From assembly GCA_029891345.1 (NCBI GenBank), contig CM056997.1, positions 213,567,212 through 213,631,211 on the forward strand: DNA of 64,000 nt, written 5' to 3'. Each line of letters starts with the position of its first letter. Within the stretch, counting starts at the first letter, position 1. This DNA is from Dryococelus australis (lineage: Eukaryota; Arthropoda; Insecta; Phasmatodea; Phasmatidae). The notes under the pieces were generated by a model that saw only the letters and a program-made list of their open reading frames with translations, was not told the origin of the DNA and made no database searches. This document shows positions 22,552 through 33,864 of this stretch, in pieces. Position numbers and translations under genes: made by a program.

Positions 22552-23430
22552 ATGACGGATGTGAACAACCAGTCAAAGCCACAGCCCAGCAGCATGGCCA
22601 ATGTGGCACCCAAAGTATGTAATCTTGCCAGTGCTCGGGCATTAACCGAATCATGTGCACCCAGTGCAATCAAGAATTCCATTACTTCTGCCTTGACTGG
22701 GCCGACAAGATACGAAACACGAGGGATTGGAATTCAGGTGGGAGCTGTGTCGAGCTCGACAGGATGGATTCTGTAACTGGATCACCTGTCCAGGCCACTG
22801 TATGAACTTAGTGCATTGTATCTTGTGTAATGAACCGTATCACCACACGTGTATCGCGTGGCCGGAGGAACGAACCACTCAACCCGGCCTAGTGTACCGA
22901 TGTGAACCTTGTAAACAAGCTGCAGAATACCAACTACCTAACCCCGGCCACCAGGTAGGATACATTCAACCAAGCAGTTCAGCTCCAGGACATCCGGCGA
23001 CAGGTAGCACCGAGACAATGCATCTTCGTAATTATGTCAGCCGACCTCACAGAGATCCAGTTTCCTTCACAGACGAATGTGAGAAAGGACTAAGTGATCA
23101 CAACATACCCGAGAGACAATGGGTTAGTTTAGTCGAAGGGCAACTTAGCAACAAAGTGATGGAGTGGTGGAACGTGTATGGGAAATTTGTGTCCAACTGG
23201 CCCCAACTCTGTAAACGCCAACAACTTTACCGGCGAAGAGGTATTAGCAAAACTCACGACAAAATTTTATAGTAAGACACAGGAGCCAAATAATGAAGCT
23301 GAAATCTTTATTCAGCGGAAGGAGCGAATGTATCTCCACATTTTCCCAGGAGATGAAGCCAGTGCCGTACGCTATATCAGCATAATGCTCTTACCCAACA
23401 TACCAATTTCTTGGTGGCCCCCGAGATAGG
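22552..23430 (+). pseudogene. PHG-7 gag with two PHD-like fingers, 3' truncated
   Basis: It starts MTDVNNQSKPQPSSMANVAP, resembling PHG-3 Gag. Module 1 (about 22640-22760, shifted frame) shows CTQCNQEFHYFC. Module 2 (about 22775-22930) shows WITC, then HCILCNEPYHHTC and VYRCEPC, a C-x2-C-x5-H-x2-C...C-x2-C order as at the end of a PHD finger. The linker AEYQLPNPGHQVGY leads into the Gag core RPHRDPVSFTDECEKGL, KVMEWWNVYGKFVSNW and NFTGEEVLAKL, then EASAVRYISIMLLPN. The sequence stops before the zinc knuckle at a GT-rich junction. This copy shows the tandem finger arrangement most clearly. Frames shift at least three times. Confidence 0.75.
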
Positions 23431-23439
23431 AGAATCAAT

Positions 23440-23834
23440 TTTTTGTGTGCGTGTGCTTGTGCACATGCATGTGCACGAGCATGTGCGCATGTTTAATCTT
23501 TTACATTTTATTCACCACTTTAGTCTTGAATTTGGCCAGTATTAATTTTAGGTATGTGCTATACATTCTATTGAATACAGTGCAAATTTCAGTGTGTATG
23601 AAATACTCAATAAATTAACCTTGAAATTAAAATTGATATATGGTGTACGCTTTGGTGTAGAACTGGAACCTGCTCCTTTTTCTAATTTGTGACTACAAGT
23701 ATTGGTGTAGAACTTTTGGTCAAATGCATGAACATTGATATTAAGGCATGCTATTTATACTGAATACCTAACACTAATTTTTTTATAATTAGTTCACATT
23801 TTACTCCTAAGTATTGGTATAAAGGTTGGGGTTT
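23440..23834. other. GT-rich and AT-rich junction
   Basis: An alternating purine-pyrimidine stretch (tgtgtgcgtgtgcttgtgca and following, about 23450-23492) is followed by AT-rich DNA. It separates the truncated plus-strand PHG-7 from the minus-strand PHG-8. No gene is seen. Confidence 0.6.
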
Positions 23835-23957
23835 GTTACGCAAAGTGAGGGTAGCGTTGAGTACCCTGAAACAAGCTGGAGTACAGTGACACAGGATTGA
23901 GCCACTCTCTACCCCAGCAGGTTTCAGGGTACTCAACGCTACGTCACTTTGTATAAC
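23835..23957. repeat. Long imperfect hairpin at the end of PHG-8
   Basis: The left arm (23835-23879) and right arm (23912-23957) are inverted copies of about 45 bases with a 32-base loop. The core 'gtagcgttgagtaccctgaaac' pairs without mismatch. The right arm runs directly into the integrase reading of PHG-8. Confidence 0.85.
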
Positions 23958-24470
23958 AGTCTGCCATTGGTTGCTGGTCAATTGAGTGCCATTGTCAGTG
24001 AGGATGGCCTGCGGGTACCCACAGCAGGGAAATATTTCAGTTTCTATATTTACGGATGATATTTTGCATTTCCTGGCTGGGTAGAGGGAACGCGTCTATC
24101 TAGGGGGGAAATTGATCGGAGACCACCAATAAGTACAGGTTTCCCTTGGTGCTCCATGGGTAGGGTCCCGTCAAGTCCACAGTCAAGTGCATCCAGGCTG
24201 TATGTGGCAGACAGGGTTTTGCTGTGGGTTGGGTACAGGATACGCCTTGCCACGACGGCACACCTCACAGTTTGACGTACTGTCGCACGTCACGGCTTAT
24301 CCCATCCCAAATATATCTCATCCCAATGTCATGCAGCATCTCCTTAATGCTGGGATGTCCGGCCTGGGGGTGGTCATGGTGGTGGCGGCACAGGTCCGCC
24401 CTCAGGTTCTTGGGTATCCAGAGCTTTCGAGTTGCCCCTGTTTGCCCACTCCAGGACCAGACATCATCAT
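23958..24470 (-). pseudogene. PHG-8 integrase, truncated after the second Asp
   Basis: On the minus strand, the N-terminal zinc region has HPSIKEMLHDIGMRYIWDGI. It is followed by the first catalytic Asp in MHLTVDLTGPYPWSTKG (about 24145-24190), then the second in YPQAILTDNGTQLTSNQW (about 23965-24015). The catalytic Glu and the C-terminal domain are absent because the reading ends at the hairpin. Integrase inserts the element cDNA into chromosomes; this one cannot work. Confidence 0.8.
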
Positions 24471-25200
24471 CCCAGAGTTTGAACCTCTAGGGTTGGTCCT
24501 CGTGGAGATGCTGGATTTCTGGGTCCTGTTGGTGATAGGTATTCTGGCACCTGCTGAGCTGTACTTGCAGTAACCGGAGGTGCTCTTCGGGGCTTCGAGT
24601 AGCCAGACGTTTGGTCATTCTCTACCACTCCTCGTTCTTCTGGGCTCCCCAATCGAGGTCCGGTATACCATGTTAGGGCGTCAGGTAGATAGATAATTTT
24701 GCCTGGGCATTGTTTCACCTCTAAATCATATTCAGTGAGAAACATTTCCCATTGCCCAAGCTTGGCCTTGTCATATTTTGATTTGCGCAGGCATTGGATT
24801 GTTTTGCTATCCGTTCAGAGTATGAAGTGCCTGCCGTCCAAGTGATAGCCATATTTTCTTACCACCCAAACTATGGCAAGACACTCCTACTAATTTATGT
24901 GATATAGATGCTCAGTCACGTTGAGTCTAATGCTTGCGTAAGCGATGAGTTACGGCCTGCCGGCGAGGTTCTCTTTATACAGGAAGACTCCCAGCCTGTT
25001 CTGGCATGTTTCCTTCCGTAGTAAGAGTGGGTGCTCCTCTTGTGGTCCATGGAGCTGTGAAATATTCTTAAATCTTTGCTTCAGGGCTAGGAAGACGTTG
25101 TGGTGTTCGTTTCTCCACCTCCAATGTGTCTTCTCTAGGCGGGGATGAAGGGGGGGCATCTGGAGGGTGATGTCTGGCACAAAATCGCATAGCCAATTAC
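24471..25200 (-). pseudogene. PHG-8 RNase H region
   Basis: Minus-strand frames carry the gypsy-type tether and RNase H. They include a LALKQRFKNI segment near 25080, a GVFLYKENLAGRP stretch near 24960, a YHLDGRHFIL segment near 24840, and a FLTEYDLEVKQCPGKIIYLPD-like end near 24680-24740, the usual C-terminus of RNase H. It degrades the RNA strand during cDNA synthesis. Frames shift several times. Confidence 0.75.
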
Positions 25201-25800
25201 ATAGGCCTAAGAAGCAACGCAGTTGCTTTTGTTGGTGGGTTCCTTGACCACCTCTTTGATGGCCCGTATAGATGCGGCTTGGGGGTAATTCCCCTTGGGT
25301 GTAACTATGTGTTCTAGGTAGTCAATTGTCGTTTTTCTAAAGTTTCTCTTGGACAGTTTGCAAGTTAGGCCGTGTAACTCGAGTCTCTCCAGGGCTCGTT
25401 GGAGGTCGCCACAGTGTTCCTCCCATAATTTGGAATTAATTATTATCTCATCAAAATATGCAAAATGAAAATTCTCCACAAATCCGGTCAGCACTTCGGC
25501 AGACGAGAGGCCCTGAAAGTTGTCCGAATGGCATGACTCGGAATTGAAGTGTTTCACTCTCTGGAGTGGTGAATACTGTATACTTCTGGCTGTTGGGGTG
25601 CATCGCGATCTGCCAGTAGCCTAAGTGCATGTCGTGAGTAGTGAAGACCGCTGCTTCCCTTATATCTTGGAGAGTAAGGGTCAGGTTGATTGCTGACGGT
25701 GTGATTGGGTGTGTCATGTTGTTCAGATCCTTGTAGTTTATGCAGAAACATAGCTGCACATCCTTCTTTGGAACTAATATTTCTCTTGAGTTGACAGGGA
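25201..25800 (-). pseudogene. PHG-8 reverse transcriptase
   Basis: Typical Ty3/gypsy RT blocks are visible on the minus strand: CINYKDLNNMTHPI, then FTTHDMHLGYWQIAM with the first catalytic Asp, FTTPESETLQFRVMPFG, and the catalytic-loop block FAYFDEIIINS, where the usual Y-x-D-D is YFDE. Block E/thumb reads LHGLTCKLSKRNF. The frame changes near 25500. RT copies element RNA into DNA. The D-to-E change and the frameshift mark this copy as dead. Confidence 0.85.
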
Positions 25801-27010
25801 ATCACAGTTCCACAATCACCTGCTCTTTCATTTCCTGGACTTGGGTCATTATTAATTGTCACCGCAGGGCAGACACTCAGTAAGGTCAGTTGTACACTGA
25901 CATGTCTGTGGTAGGCCAAATCTCATGCTAGATACTACACATGTGGTGTAGCGATCTTCCTTGGCCGAATGCCCTGCTTGGTCGTCCAGGATTTGCCTAA
26001 GTTCGGCAAACTCTGGTTTGGCCAGTTAGTGATTTATCTCTTCGGGGTTAACAGGTGGTGGAATTCCTGCATCAGGGCTGTGCTCTCAGTTGACAGTTAC
26101 CTGGTGTTTGTCTTCTATGTATATTCGTTGTTGGCCATTGATCTTCACACACTGCTGTTGGTGCAACCAGGGTTGCCTTAGGATTGCTGCCTCTCTATCT
26201 GGTGAAACCACAAACTCGACGGGGTTCACATAACTGTAAATACTCACAGTAAGGGTGGTGCAACCATTGACCTTGAGGGTTCAGTCGTGTTGTGCCATGC
26301 GCACCAGGTGGGTTTGGGAACAGAGTGATGCCCTTTGTTCTGGGGTGAGCACGTCACTTTGCACAAAGTAGCCTGTGGCAGCTGAATCTATCAAGGCTAG
26401 TATTCTTTACCCGTTTATTTCCACTTCGATGTGGATGGCTTCAGGTGGTTTACTTTCTTCATCTAATCCCTGGTTATGGTGGTCTGCTTCGCACCCTGGT
26501 GACATCGTTTCCCGCCTGGTTGGGTCCTTTACCCTCGACTGGCCTCTGCAGGGGGTCAGGTGCCTGGGTTATCTCTTCCCCCACCCACCCCTGACCTGTC
26601 TGCTTGACTGGGCAGTCCTGGTGGAAGTGCCATTCCGGACAAAACGAGCACTTAAGGAATGTCTGGGTGAGGGGAGGAGTCGGGGGAGGATTTACCTTTT
26701 GTTCAGGGTGTTTCTCTTGTTCTGTATTCTTACTGGCACGCGTCTTGTCCAGCAGGGCATGGGCCTTGTAATTTCTCTCAATCTCCTCACTCGTTCTAAG
26801 AGTTTGTAGATTGTGTGGAGTTTCGGTATTTGCAACATGTTTCTTAATTCAGGAGGATCATGTGTGTGATGTAGAGCATGTAGCTCTCTTCACTTTGTTC
26901 GGGGAAGTTCCAGCGGTACATTTGTACTTTGCATCTAATGAAAATTTTGGCCTCATCGGCATTCTGGTTGCGGCTGTGGAACTCCATAGTCAAGTGAGCC
27001 AGTACCTCCT
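25801..27010 (-). pseudogene. PHG-8 protease and Gag end
   Basis: The protease box ILALIDSAATGYFVQSDVLT lies near 26345-26400. After a frame change, a retropepsin segment (TLKVNGCTTLTVSIY, then VEFVVSPDREAAI and QPWLHQQQCV) aligns to PHG-10 and PHG-3. Upstream, near 26605-26640, is the knuckle CSFCPEWHFHQDC with the same short C-x2-C-x3-H-x4-C spacing as PHG-3. These shared, unusual features tie the pol-bearing copy to the PHG family. The 5' half of gag, ORF1 and the LTR are missing beyond about 27010. Confidence 0.75.
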
Positions 27011-28324
27011 GTTGCTAGAACTGAGTGGCTAGGCGGAACAAAATTACTGCCACGCAGTTATGAACTCCCAGTATCTACTCCACCATTCTAAGAAATATTA
27101 GTATTTCAAATACAAAACCTTAGTGAAACTATGGTGGGCTTTATTTGAATAACAATTAAAAAATCATGTGGACGAAGTTGCATGGGTCAGCTTGTGTGTG
27201 TGTGTGCAGCAATTTTAATGGTCTACAACTTTCTCTTCGGCGATGTTTCTGTAAAACGAAAATGTGAAGAGCTAGAAGGTCAAGTTTGGCAAAAAAACGT
27301 GAGGCGAAACGATTTTTTTCAAAAATTATTCATTTTTGCCTCCGGATATATAGGAAACTATAACGGATACAGGCTTATATATACCATTTTGTAGGGAATT
27401 TAGTCATCTTTCATTTCTCTATGGCATCAATTTTCTGTACGGTGCACCGTTATCATGTTATAAGCGAAAAACTTAAAAAATAAGGACCTTTAAACCCCCC
27501 CCAGACACGGAAATCGATGGGACTTTATTTTACGTTGTTCAGGAGACCTACCCCTACACATTCCTGAAACTGTTGGAACTACATGTTTTAATGTGTCTAT
27601 TTCTACTTTTTTGGTCTAGTTTGTTTGGACTAATAGATAGGATATGGTGAACGTGTTAGCAACGGCATGTATCTGCCCTGAACAGGGGTAGTGACAGGCA
27701 CAGTCTACTACGAGCCAGGGACGTTTCCTCACGGCACGTCAGTGTTTATTAGTTAAAAGTTATTCACAGATAATGTAAAGCTCTCATTATACGCAACATG
27801 AAGTCTGATCAGGTTAGAAGTTGTATTTTGTTGATGTACATGTCAGAACCCTCTTGTATTGTAATCCAGGATGTATGGAAATTTTTTGACAGTTCCTTGA
27901 AAAATTGTAAATAGGTAGTTCACAGCATAATGAAAATTTGAGTTGGTTACATACAATTTTTATTACTCAATTCTAGGCTGAGGTAACTTTTTGAAACTTA
28001 CTTCATAGGTAGATGACCTATGCAGTATGGTATCTATTAAGACAGTTTGCATATCAGTCATACAATGGTTGGTGCTTAGAAATTTAGTCCCACAATATTG
28101 ATACTTGTGTACAAACCAGACAAAAGTACATCATCTCTTAGTGTGTGTTGCAGTGCTTTAGTATCTCCACAGTTATGAAATCCTTGTCACCCCAATCAAG
28201 CAGCATATTGCATGCAGTGGTGTCAACTCTTTGCCATATATTCTTCTTCAGAGCTTTTAGTAACCTCTAGCTTGTATGACCTTGTCAGTTTTGTTAATAA
28301 CCTACCTTCAGTGGCTACCGTTTG
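27011..28324. other. Intronic sequence, no gene recognised
   Basis: AT-rich, with a short TG run near 27190 and a poly-C run near 27497. The moderately coding-like frame at 27182-27394 has no recognised motif. Confidence 0.55.
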
Positions 28325-28575
28325 CAGTTGTGACCATGGTGTAGTGAGTGTTAAGACTACTCATCTCCCACCAAGGTGAACCAGTTTTGATGCCTGGTGG
28401 GGTTGCTAGGATTTCTGCATGTGAAAAACATGACAAATGTTGCTGTTGAGTTCACGTTTTCTTTGGTTACTTTAGTTTCCCCACCTTTGCATTCTTTCAC
28501 TGTACTATTTTCTCATTTCACCTTCATCAGCTCTCAAGGTCTCGTCATTAAGCACTGACCTAAGCCTCTCAGCTC
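28325..28575 (+). mobile_element. tRNA-like SINE, copy 2
   Basis: 'actcatctcccaccaaggtgaaccag' at about 28360 followed by 'ttttgatgcctggtggggt' matches the head of copy 1 near 2900. The body shares 'tttccccacctttgcattc' and 'agctctcaa'. It lies 240 bases before the VPS35 exon c acceptor, in the sense orientation. Confidence 0.6.
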
Positions 28576-28815
28576 AACCATTTCCATTTTGTTTCTTCTT
28601 ATAAGGTTTTTTTTTATTACTCATGATTATTCTAATGCATCCTCCTTTACACATTAATTTTTCATTGTTGCACTTCATTGAAACTAATGGCTTAATATTG
28701 AATAGTATCTCTAATTGACATGCATTCTCAATATAGTGTTTACTTGGATAAAAATGTGAATTACCAGGAGAATTATTGGCGATAGACCTTTTAAAGAATT
28801 GTGGGCTGTTCGCAG

Positions 28816-29055
28816 GCATTTTCACTGTATGAAGACGAGATCTCGGACAGCAAAGCGCAGCTGGCAGCAATCACACTGATTGTTGCCACGTTCGAGCAGA
28901 TGAAGTGCTTCAGCGAGGAGAACCATGAGCCACTGCGAACGCAGTGTGCACTTGCAGCCTCCAAGCTGCTGAAGAAGCCAGATCAGTGTCGGGGTGTGGC
29001 AACGTGTGCTCACCTCTTCTGGTCCGGCAAGAGTCAGGTTTCAAAAGGCGAGGAG
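28816..29055 (+). CDS. Vps35: VPS35 exon c (partial gene)
   Basis: This 240-nt, phase 0-0 exon encodes [40 protein letters not shown] and [12 protein letters not shown], and ends [20 protein letters not shown] (the exact reading is [11 protein letters not shown]). It joins exon b in frame ([12 protein letters not shown]), identical to the known VPS35 order. The helices belong to the C-terminal solenoid that contacts VPS29. The acceptor AG is at 28814-28815 and the donor gtaag at 29056. The sequence is fully open and strongly conserved although the flanking introns are full of transposons. Confidence 0.96.
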
Positions 29056-29465
29056 GTAAGAAAATTATCTACCTAATCCGTAGACCCGCTGTCTTAAAAA
29101 CTGTGATAATTACTACTGTCAATCTGAAGTCAAGTGTCCCCTCTATCCATATTTTAATTTTGCTAAATACTTTATTATGCTACAAATTCATATACATACT
29201 CTGCTTTGCTCTACAGTCTGTGATATCAACTGATATAATTTTGGCATTGTAAGCCAACAATTCTCTTTTTGATATAACTTCAGTAAATTTTGACAGTTCT
29301 TGAAAAGTAGTGTGTCCACAACATATACCACCATCACAGCTGTTCTGTCAACGAGGAAAACTATGTAAACAAAAACTACTATTCCAAAGGCAGACATTTA
29401 GGCTAACTTCAGTCCAGTAGTAAAATTATAATATCCGGTTGCCATTCCCACCGGTTTAATTTTTG
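29056..29465. other. Intron after exon c, no gene recognised
   Basis: AT-rich, with no recognisable element before the PHG-9 LTR. Confidence 0.55.
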
Positions 29466-30531
29466 TTATGACCAAGTAATATACCAGTTAAGGTCCTGTT
29501 TATTTTATTGGTGGGCTGGGGAACTCTAGTTTAATGCATGACGCATTCCTGCGCTTCGGGGAAGCGTACTCTAATAAAATACTTCGCCCCATCTTGGACC
29601 ACTTTCACTCGATGGGCAAGTCACCTCCTAATTTACAACAGTGATGCGAGGTGGGCCACATGGCCAACCAGATGTGACAAGAGTCTCAACAAACCCTTCA
29701 AACCACATGATCTCAGCTTTTGCTGTTCGCCGGCATTTTGCGAAAAAGTTGTCCCGTCAATGCCCCTCTCTAAAGAGCGACCTATTCATTTTTCCCACGC
29801 CCGCAGGATGGCCGTGATATTCAAAAGTCACGCCATTGTAAAAGTAGCGCTGTTGTAAAAGTAGCAGGCTTCCCAGCAGAGAGTCACAGTCTCCAAGATC
29901 ACACGAGGGCAAGACATGTCATCACCTCGCGCCGAGCTGCAAGTGTAGCTTAGATAAGAATCTAGGAACTCATGTGTGGCGTCAAGAAGCTTCACTCCCA
30001 GTGGGTGGGGTTAATTTCTCTACACCCTTCCAGGAACCACGATGCTAGAAAAATTAATATATAAGGAATTCCAGAGCTGGTCTCAAGAGAGTCAGTCACA
30101 GTCACCTACACCTCTCATTGTTGTGAGGGTGTGAGCTAAGGGCCGAGTCCCTCTTCTGTGCCAGTGACCGTGGAAGAACCAGTGGCTGTTTATGACTCCA
30201 AAAACTCCAGAGGACCACCGTCTTCGAGGCCTTCCACTTCTTCAAGTATTTTGGCTCGTTTCCTACTCTACCTGCTGGAGAATGACCAGAGTTAGAGAAC
30301 TGTCTGATCTACTTGACCCTCTGTGGAAAACTCACCTAAGAGTGATTGACTGTCAATGTAAATATCCTGCGCTTTGTATTTCTATTCATAGCTAGAGAAC
30401 GGCTGGATGTAGAGCCACAGGGTGTATATTACATGGGGAAACGAGTACTCTTAGAAGTTCACAATAGGACCGCTGTCTTTACCCGTCTTAGCCTTAAGGT
30501 TTCTTCTTTGATTACTTTCTTATTCTGTGTT
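29466..30531 (+). repeat. PHG-9: 5' LTR and leader
   Basis: The left part ('aatacttcgccccatc', 'gggcaagtcacct') resembles the PHG-12 LTR near 43100-43155 ('gactttgccccatca', 'ggcaagtcact'). A TATA box (tatataag) lies at 30058-30065. The leader ends in a pyrimidine-rich stretch ('ctttcttattctgtgtt') just before the ORF1 ATG. Confidence 0.55.
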
Positions 30532-30988
30532 ATGCCTTACATAAGAGTGGGCAAAAACTTAAATTAAAGTGACTTCTCAAACGATTGGAGGCAAAGATAA
30601 TTAATTTGCCCCCTCCAGAAGTATTACAGAATAATTCACTATTCACACCTCCTACCAGGACAGATACATGTATACCATTGGAACACCCGTTGGTGGTACA
30701 TTTTGACATTACTGTCCTGGGACTGGATCCCACCTTATTACCAGACTCTTACATCGCAACCCCTACACACATATCCCAGGAACGTACAAGCAGCACGTGC
30801 ACCACTTCTCCGCAACCAGTGTCGGCCGCTGCACAACCGCCGGCCACCGCGTCGAGCCAGTCTATGAGGAGGAGGGTGCCGCTGCCTCTAATAGAGCAGG
30901 TAAGGTGATATTGCCTGTTTCTCTTGACTTTGCTCCCACTCTCCAACCAAACAGACCTACCCTTTATTCTGGCACCCTGCCTAAGTGA
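30532..30988 (+). pseudogene. PHG-9 ORF1, frameshifted
   Basis: It starts MPYIRVGKNLN and stops early, but the C-terminal box is recovered in another frame: LDFAPTLQPNRPTLYSGTLPK at about 30925-30988. That corresponds to PDFVPSRRPTRPMLYTGQ in PHG-6. The length of about 150 codons also fits. The central part is Pro/Ser/Thr-rich. Confidence 0.55.
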
Positions 30989-31984
30989 GAGTAGGGTATG
31001 ATCTCCGCGACACTGGCGTTGAACTATTTGAAAGCCACCTACATCTCTAAAACCAGATCTGCATACTGCAGAATGTTGAAGGTGAAGCTTGTTGCAGAGG
31101 TTACGATCCCCAAGCCACTGTCCAGACGGAACTCTCTCAAGTCCCCCGACCAGTAATCCTATTCCCAACTTGGTGAATCCACCTTCATCGAGCTAGCTGA
31201 GGGGCTTTTGTTTGATCCCCCGTCACTGTCAGGGCTTGCCACTACAACACCCATTAACTTATTGACTCCTTCAAGTAATAATTTTTTTACTGAGGTTTCA
31301 ACCTTCAATCATCGCCCACTTTAGAGATTGCATTGTAACTAATTCTTTCACGTACAACTGATACTCATCATTGTTCGGGGTTAGATAAAATGCTTTAAAT
31401 AATCATGGCGGCCAAGGTGGGGTAAACTGCAAATAGTTCCGCCTTGGCTGCTACGAACTACGCCAGCAACATTGTCGTAAACTCCCTACCTGCTCCCACC
31501 CACGTTGGACACTTCAAGTAAGTCAGCAAAATTCAGTTCAGTTTTAGCAGCTACAGACTACGCCAGATACATATTATGTCTGCCAATGTATGTACTATCA
31601 TGTGCATGCATTAAACCGTTGGGTAATGCCAACCTTATTTCATAGCAATTTTTGTTCGCTTGGTCACCAGTGGGGTAAAACATCTCGCTGCAAGCGAAGC
31701 TCAAGTGACTCGCAAATGTTTAGTTGTAAATATTATATCCCAGGTGGATATAGTGATCTAAAAGTTCTAGAACATGTTGCGCAATCAGCATGCCATGCCA
31801 TTGCTTACACATAAGCAATTTCTAACTACCAGTCTCCTTAGAACCCATTACAACCTAAGGATCCATAGCTTACTGACCCTGCCAATTTAGCTCAGCACTA
31901 AACGGTTCTAGTAACTCACACGAACTTCAGGGAGTCCACAGTAATAAACACCCTGTGGCGCCTAACACCAGCTAGCCAATTACC
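30989..31984. other. PHG-9 spacer between ORF1 and gag
   Basis: About 1 kb with no open frame of note. A spacer also separates ORF1 from gag in PHG-7 and PHG-10, so it appears to belong to the element. Confidence 0.4.
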
Positions 31985-32912
31985 ATGTCCGCCTCAAGCA
32001 AGAGCAAACCCAAGATACCAGTGGCTCAGACGCCCAGAGACCGCACACTTAATGCCCCGATAAGATATGACATGGATGCATGCCCAGGCACGTGCGTGTA
32101 CTGAATCCACTGTACATACTGTATGAAGCGCTTCCATTACACTTGCATTTTGGGGTTGGGGGGGGAGACGCTTCCAGATACACTGACAGCCATGAATAAT
32201 GTTGTGTATCGTGTAGGAATCGACAATCAGCCAGGTGCAACTAGCTAGGATCTGATGGTCAGGGTACCTTTACAGTCAGGTGCATAACGTGTGCATCTGA
32301 GTATCGTCTAGCGTGTATAGGCAGGCTGGACGAGCAGATTACTCGCCCAGGCCAGGTATATCACTGGGTCTGTAAAGGTAACTTGGCACATCAACCTACC
32401 AATCCCGTAACGAAACATACCCTTGAGCTATCCCACGCTTTCACCGAGTTTGTTGCGTGAATTCAGTGGGAGACCGCATGAAGACCCTATCGTGTTTTTA
32501 CATGAATTGAAAAGGGAATTATGTGACCACAATATACCTCGTAATTAATGGGTGCAGAAAGCCCACCACCAACTGCAAAGGACATCAAAGGAATGGTGGA
32601 AGAAATAAGCCTAATTTGTGAGTGAGTGGGAACGGCTAGGCCTCCGACTGACTTAACAGTTTACTGGGGAGGAAGTCGTGGCCCAACTTATCGTAGACGT
32701 CGGCACAAAGGTTTAGAGTTCTGAGGAGGAGGTTGAGCTATATGTTCCAAGAAAAGGAAAAATGTATAAACGAATCTATCCGGCTGAGAGTGATGCTAGT
32801 TGCGTGCAAAATATAACATGCACGCTTCTCCCCTATTTTCGTGACAGCCCAGCTTGCGTCCCGAAGGTGGTTATTGAATATGCAACAGACGACAGGCAGG
32901 TGAAAGGTTAAC
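31985..32912 (+). pseudogene. PHG-9 gag, degraded
   Basis: It starts MSASSKSKPKIPVAQTPRDR. A PHD-like module follows: MDACPGTCVY, a stop, then HCTYCMKRFHYTC (C-x2-C-x5-H-x2-C). The second finger is not clear. The Gag core reads FSGRPHEDPIVFLHELKREL, then KEWWKK, FVSEWERL and FTGEEVVAQLIV, ending with KMYKRIYPAESDASCVQNIT. Several stops are present. The knuckle and protease are missing because a LINE follows from about 32940. Confidence 0.65.
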
Positions 32913-32939
32913 AAAGAATGGGCCAACTATCTTCTCTCG

Positions 32940-33864
32940 AGGTTGGTGATGAAGGCTCTGCTGGACCTGCAACTCCTTAGAAATGAGAAACTTCTGGCAG
33001 AAAACAGAATTCTGAAAACAGTGTTAAATCAAGGCCAAAGAACAGCAAGGCCAATGTCAGTTGGGGTTCTTCAAAGGCTCAGTCCTTTGCTGAAATCGTT
33101 AAGGAGCAACTAGAAAAGGAGAACCCACAGGAAGCTCAATGGCAGGAAGTAAGGGGACATAGGCAGGCCAGCAAGAGGACTGTCCTCATTGATCCGAAGG
33201 AGGGTGAGGGAATGGCAGAGGAAACCCGGGAAAAACTGAAAGCTTTGAACCGTGTTGTGGAAAAGCTCCACATAAAAAATGTCAGACAAGTTTCGAAGTG
33301 AGGTCCTCCTGGAGGCGGAATATGAGGAAACGCTTCTGAAACGGACCCCAAGAAAAGAGGCCCGTAAGTTGTCGTATTCGACGTTCCACGTGAATATGAC
33401 AACACAGTGTTCCTGGAAACTCTAACAAGTGCAGAACTTCAGAGAGGCACAAATCTCTGTCGATGAGATCAGGCAAAATGCATCAGTGCGTTTTAGAACA
33501 GGACCAAGGGATAAGGATAAAGTAAATCTGGTTTTGGAAGTAACCCTACCTCTGAGGAAGATGCTTGTGGTCTGTGGAACCCTATATGTGTGTGTGTGTG
33601 TGTGTGTCTCTCTCTCTTTCTCTGTCTCTCGTGCCGACTCGCTGCTACAATTGTCAAGGTTATGGACACATCAGAGAAAACTGTAAGAGTGAAATTGTCT
33701 GCTCCTGCTTCGTGGGAAAGGGCCATAAATACGCAGAATTTAAGGTCAGTGATCAGAAGGCAAAATGTGCTAACTGTATTAGGTTAGAAGCGCAGAGAGA
33801 CAGACCACAAGATCGGTTCTCCGGACTGTCCTGTTCAACAACGAATGCTGGCGTTGAAACTTGA
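32940..33864 (+). pseudogene. R1-type LINE ORF1 (Gag-like) with microsatellite insertion
   Basis: Fragments in shifting frames include SWGSSKAQSFAEIVKEQLEK and a REKLKALNRVVEKLHIKNVR segment like the ORF1 core of R1/Jockey LINEs. They end with Cys-His boxes RCYNCQGYGHIRENC, a second box CSCFVGKGH with its last Cys replaced, and CANC. A TG/TC microsatellite at about 33587-33633 interrupts the reading just before the first box. ORF1 protein would bind the LINE RNA. Confidence 0.7.

Noticed and set aside
26375..26809. Plus-strand 144-codon hydrophobic frame
   Set aside because: It is the reverse of the PHG-8 protease/knuckle region, whose minus-strand motifs are clear.
33565..33864. Cys-Val-rich protein on the plus strand
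   Set aside because: The N-terminal part is microsatellite; only the Cys-His boxes of the LINE ORF1 are real coding remnant.
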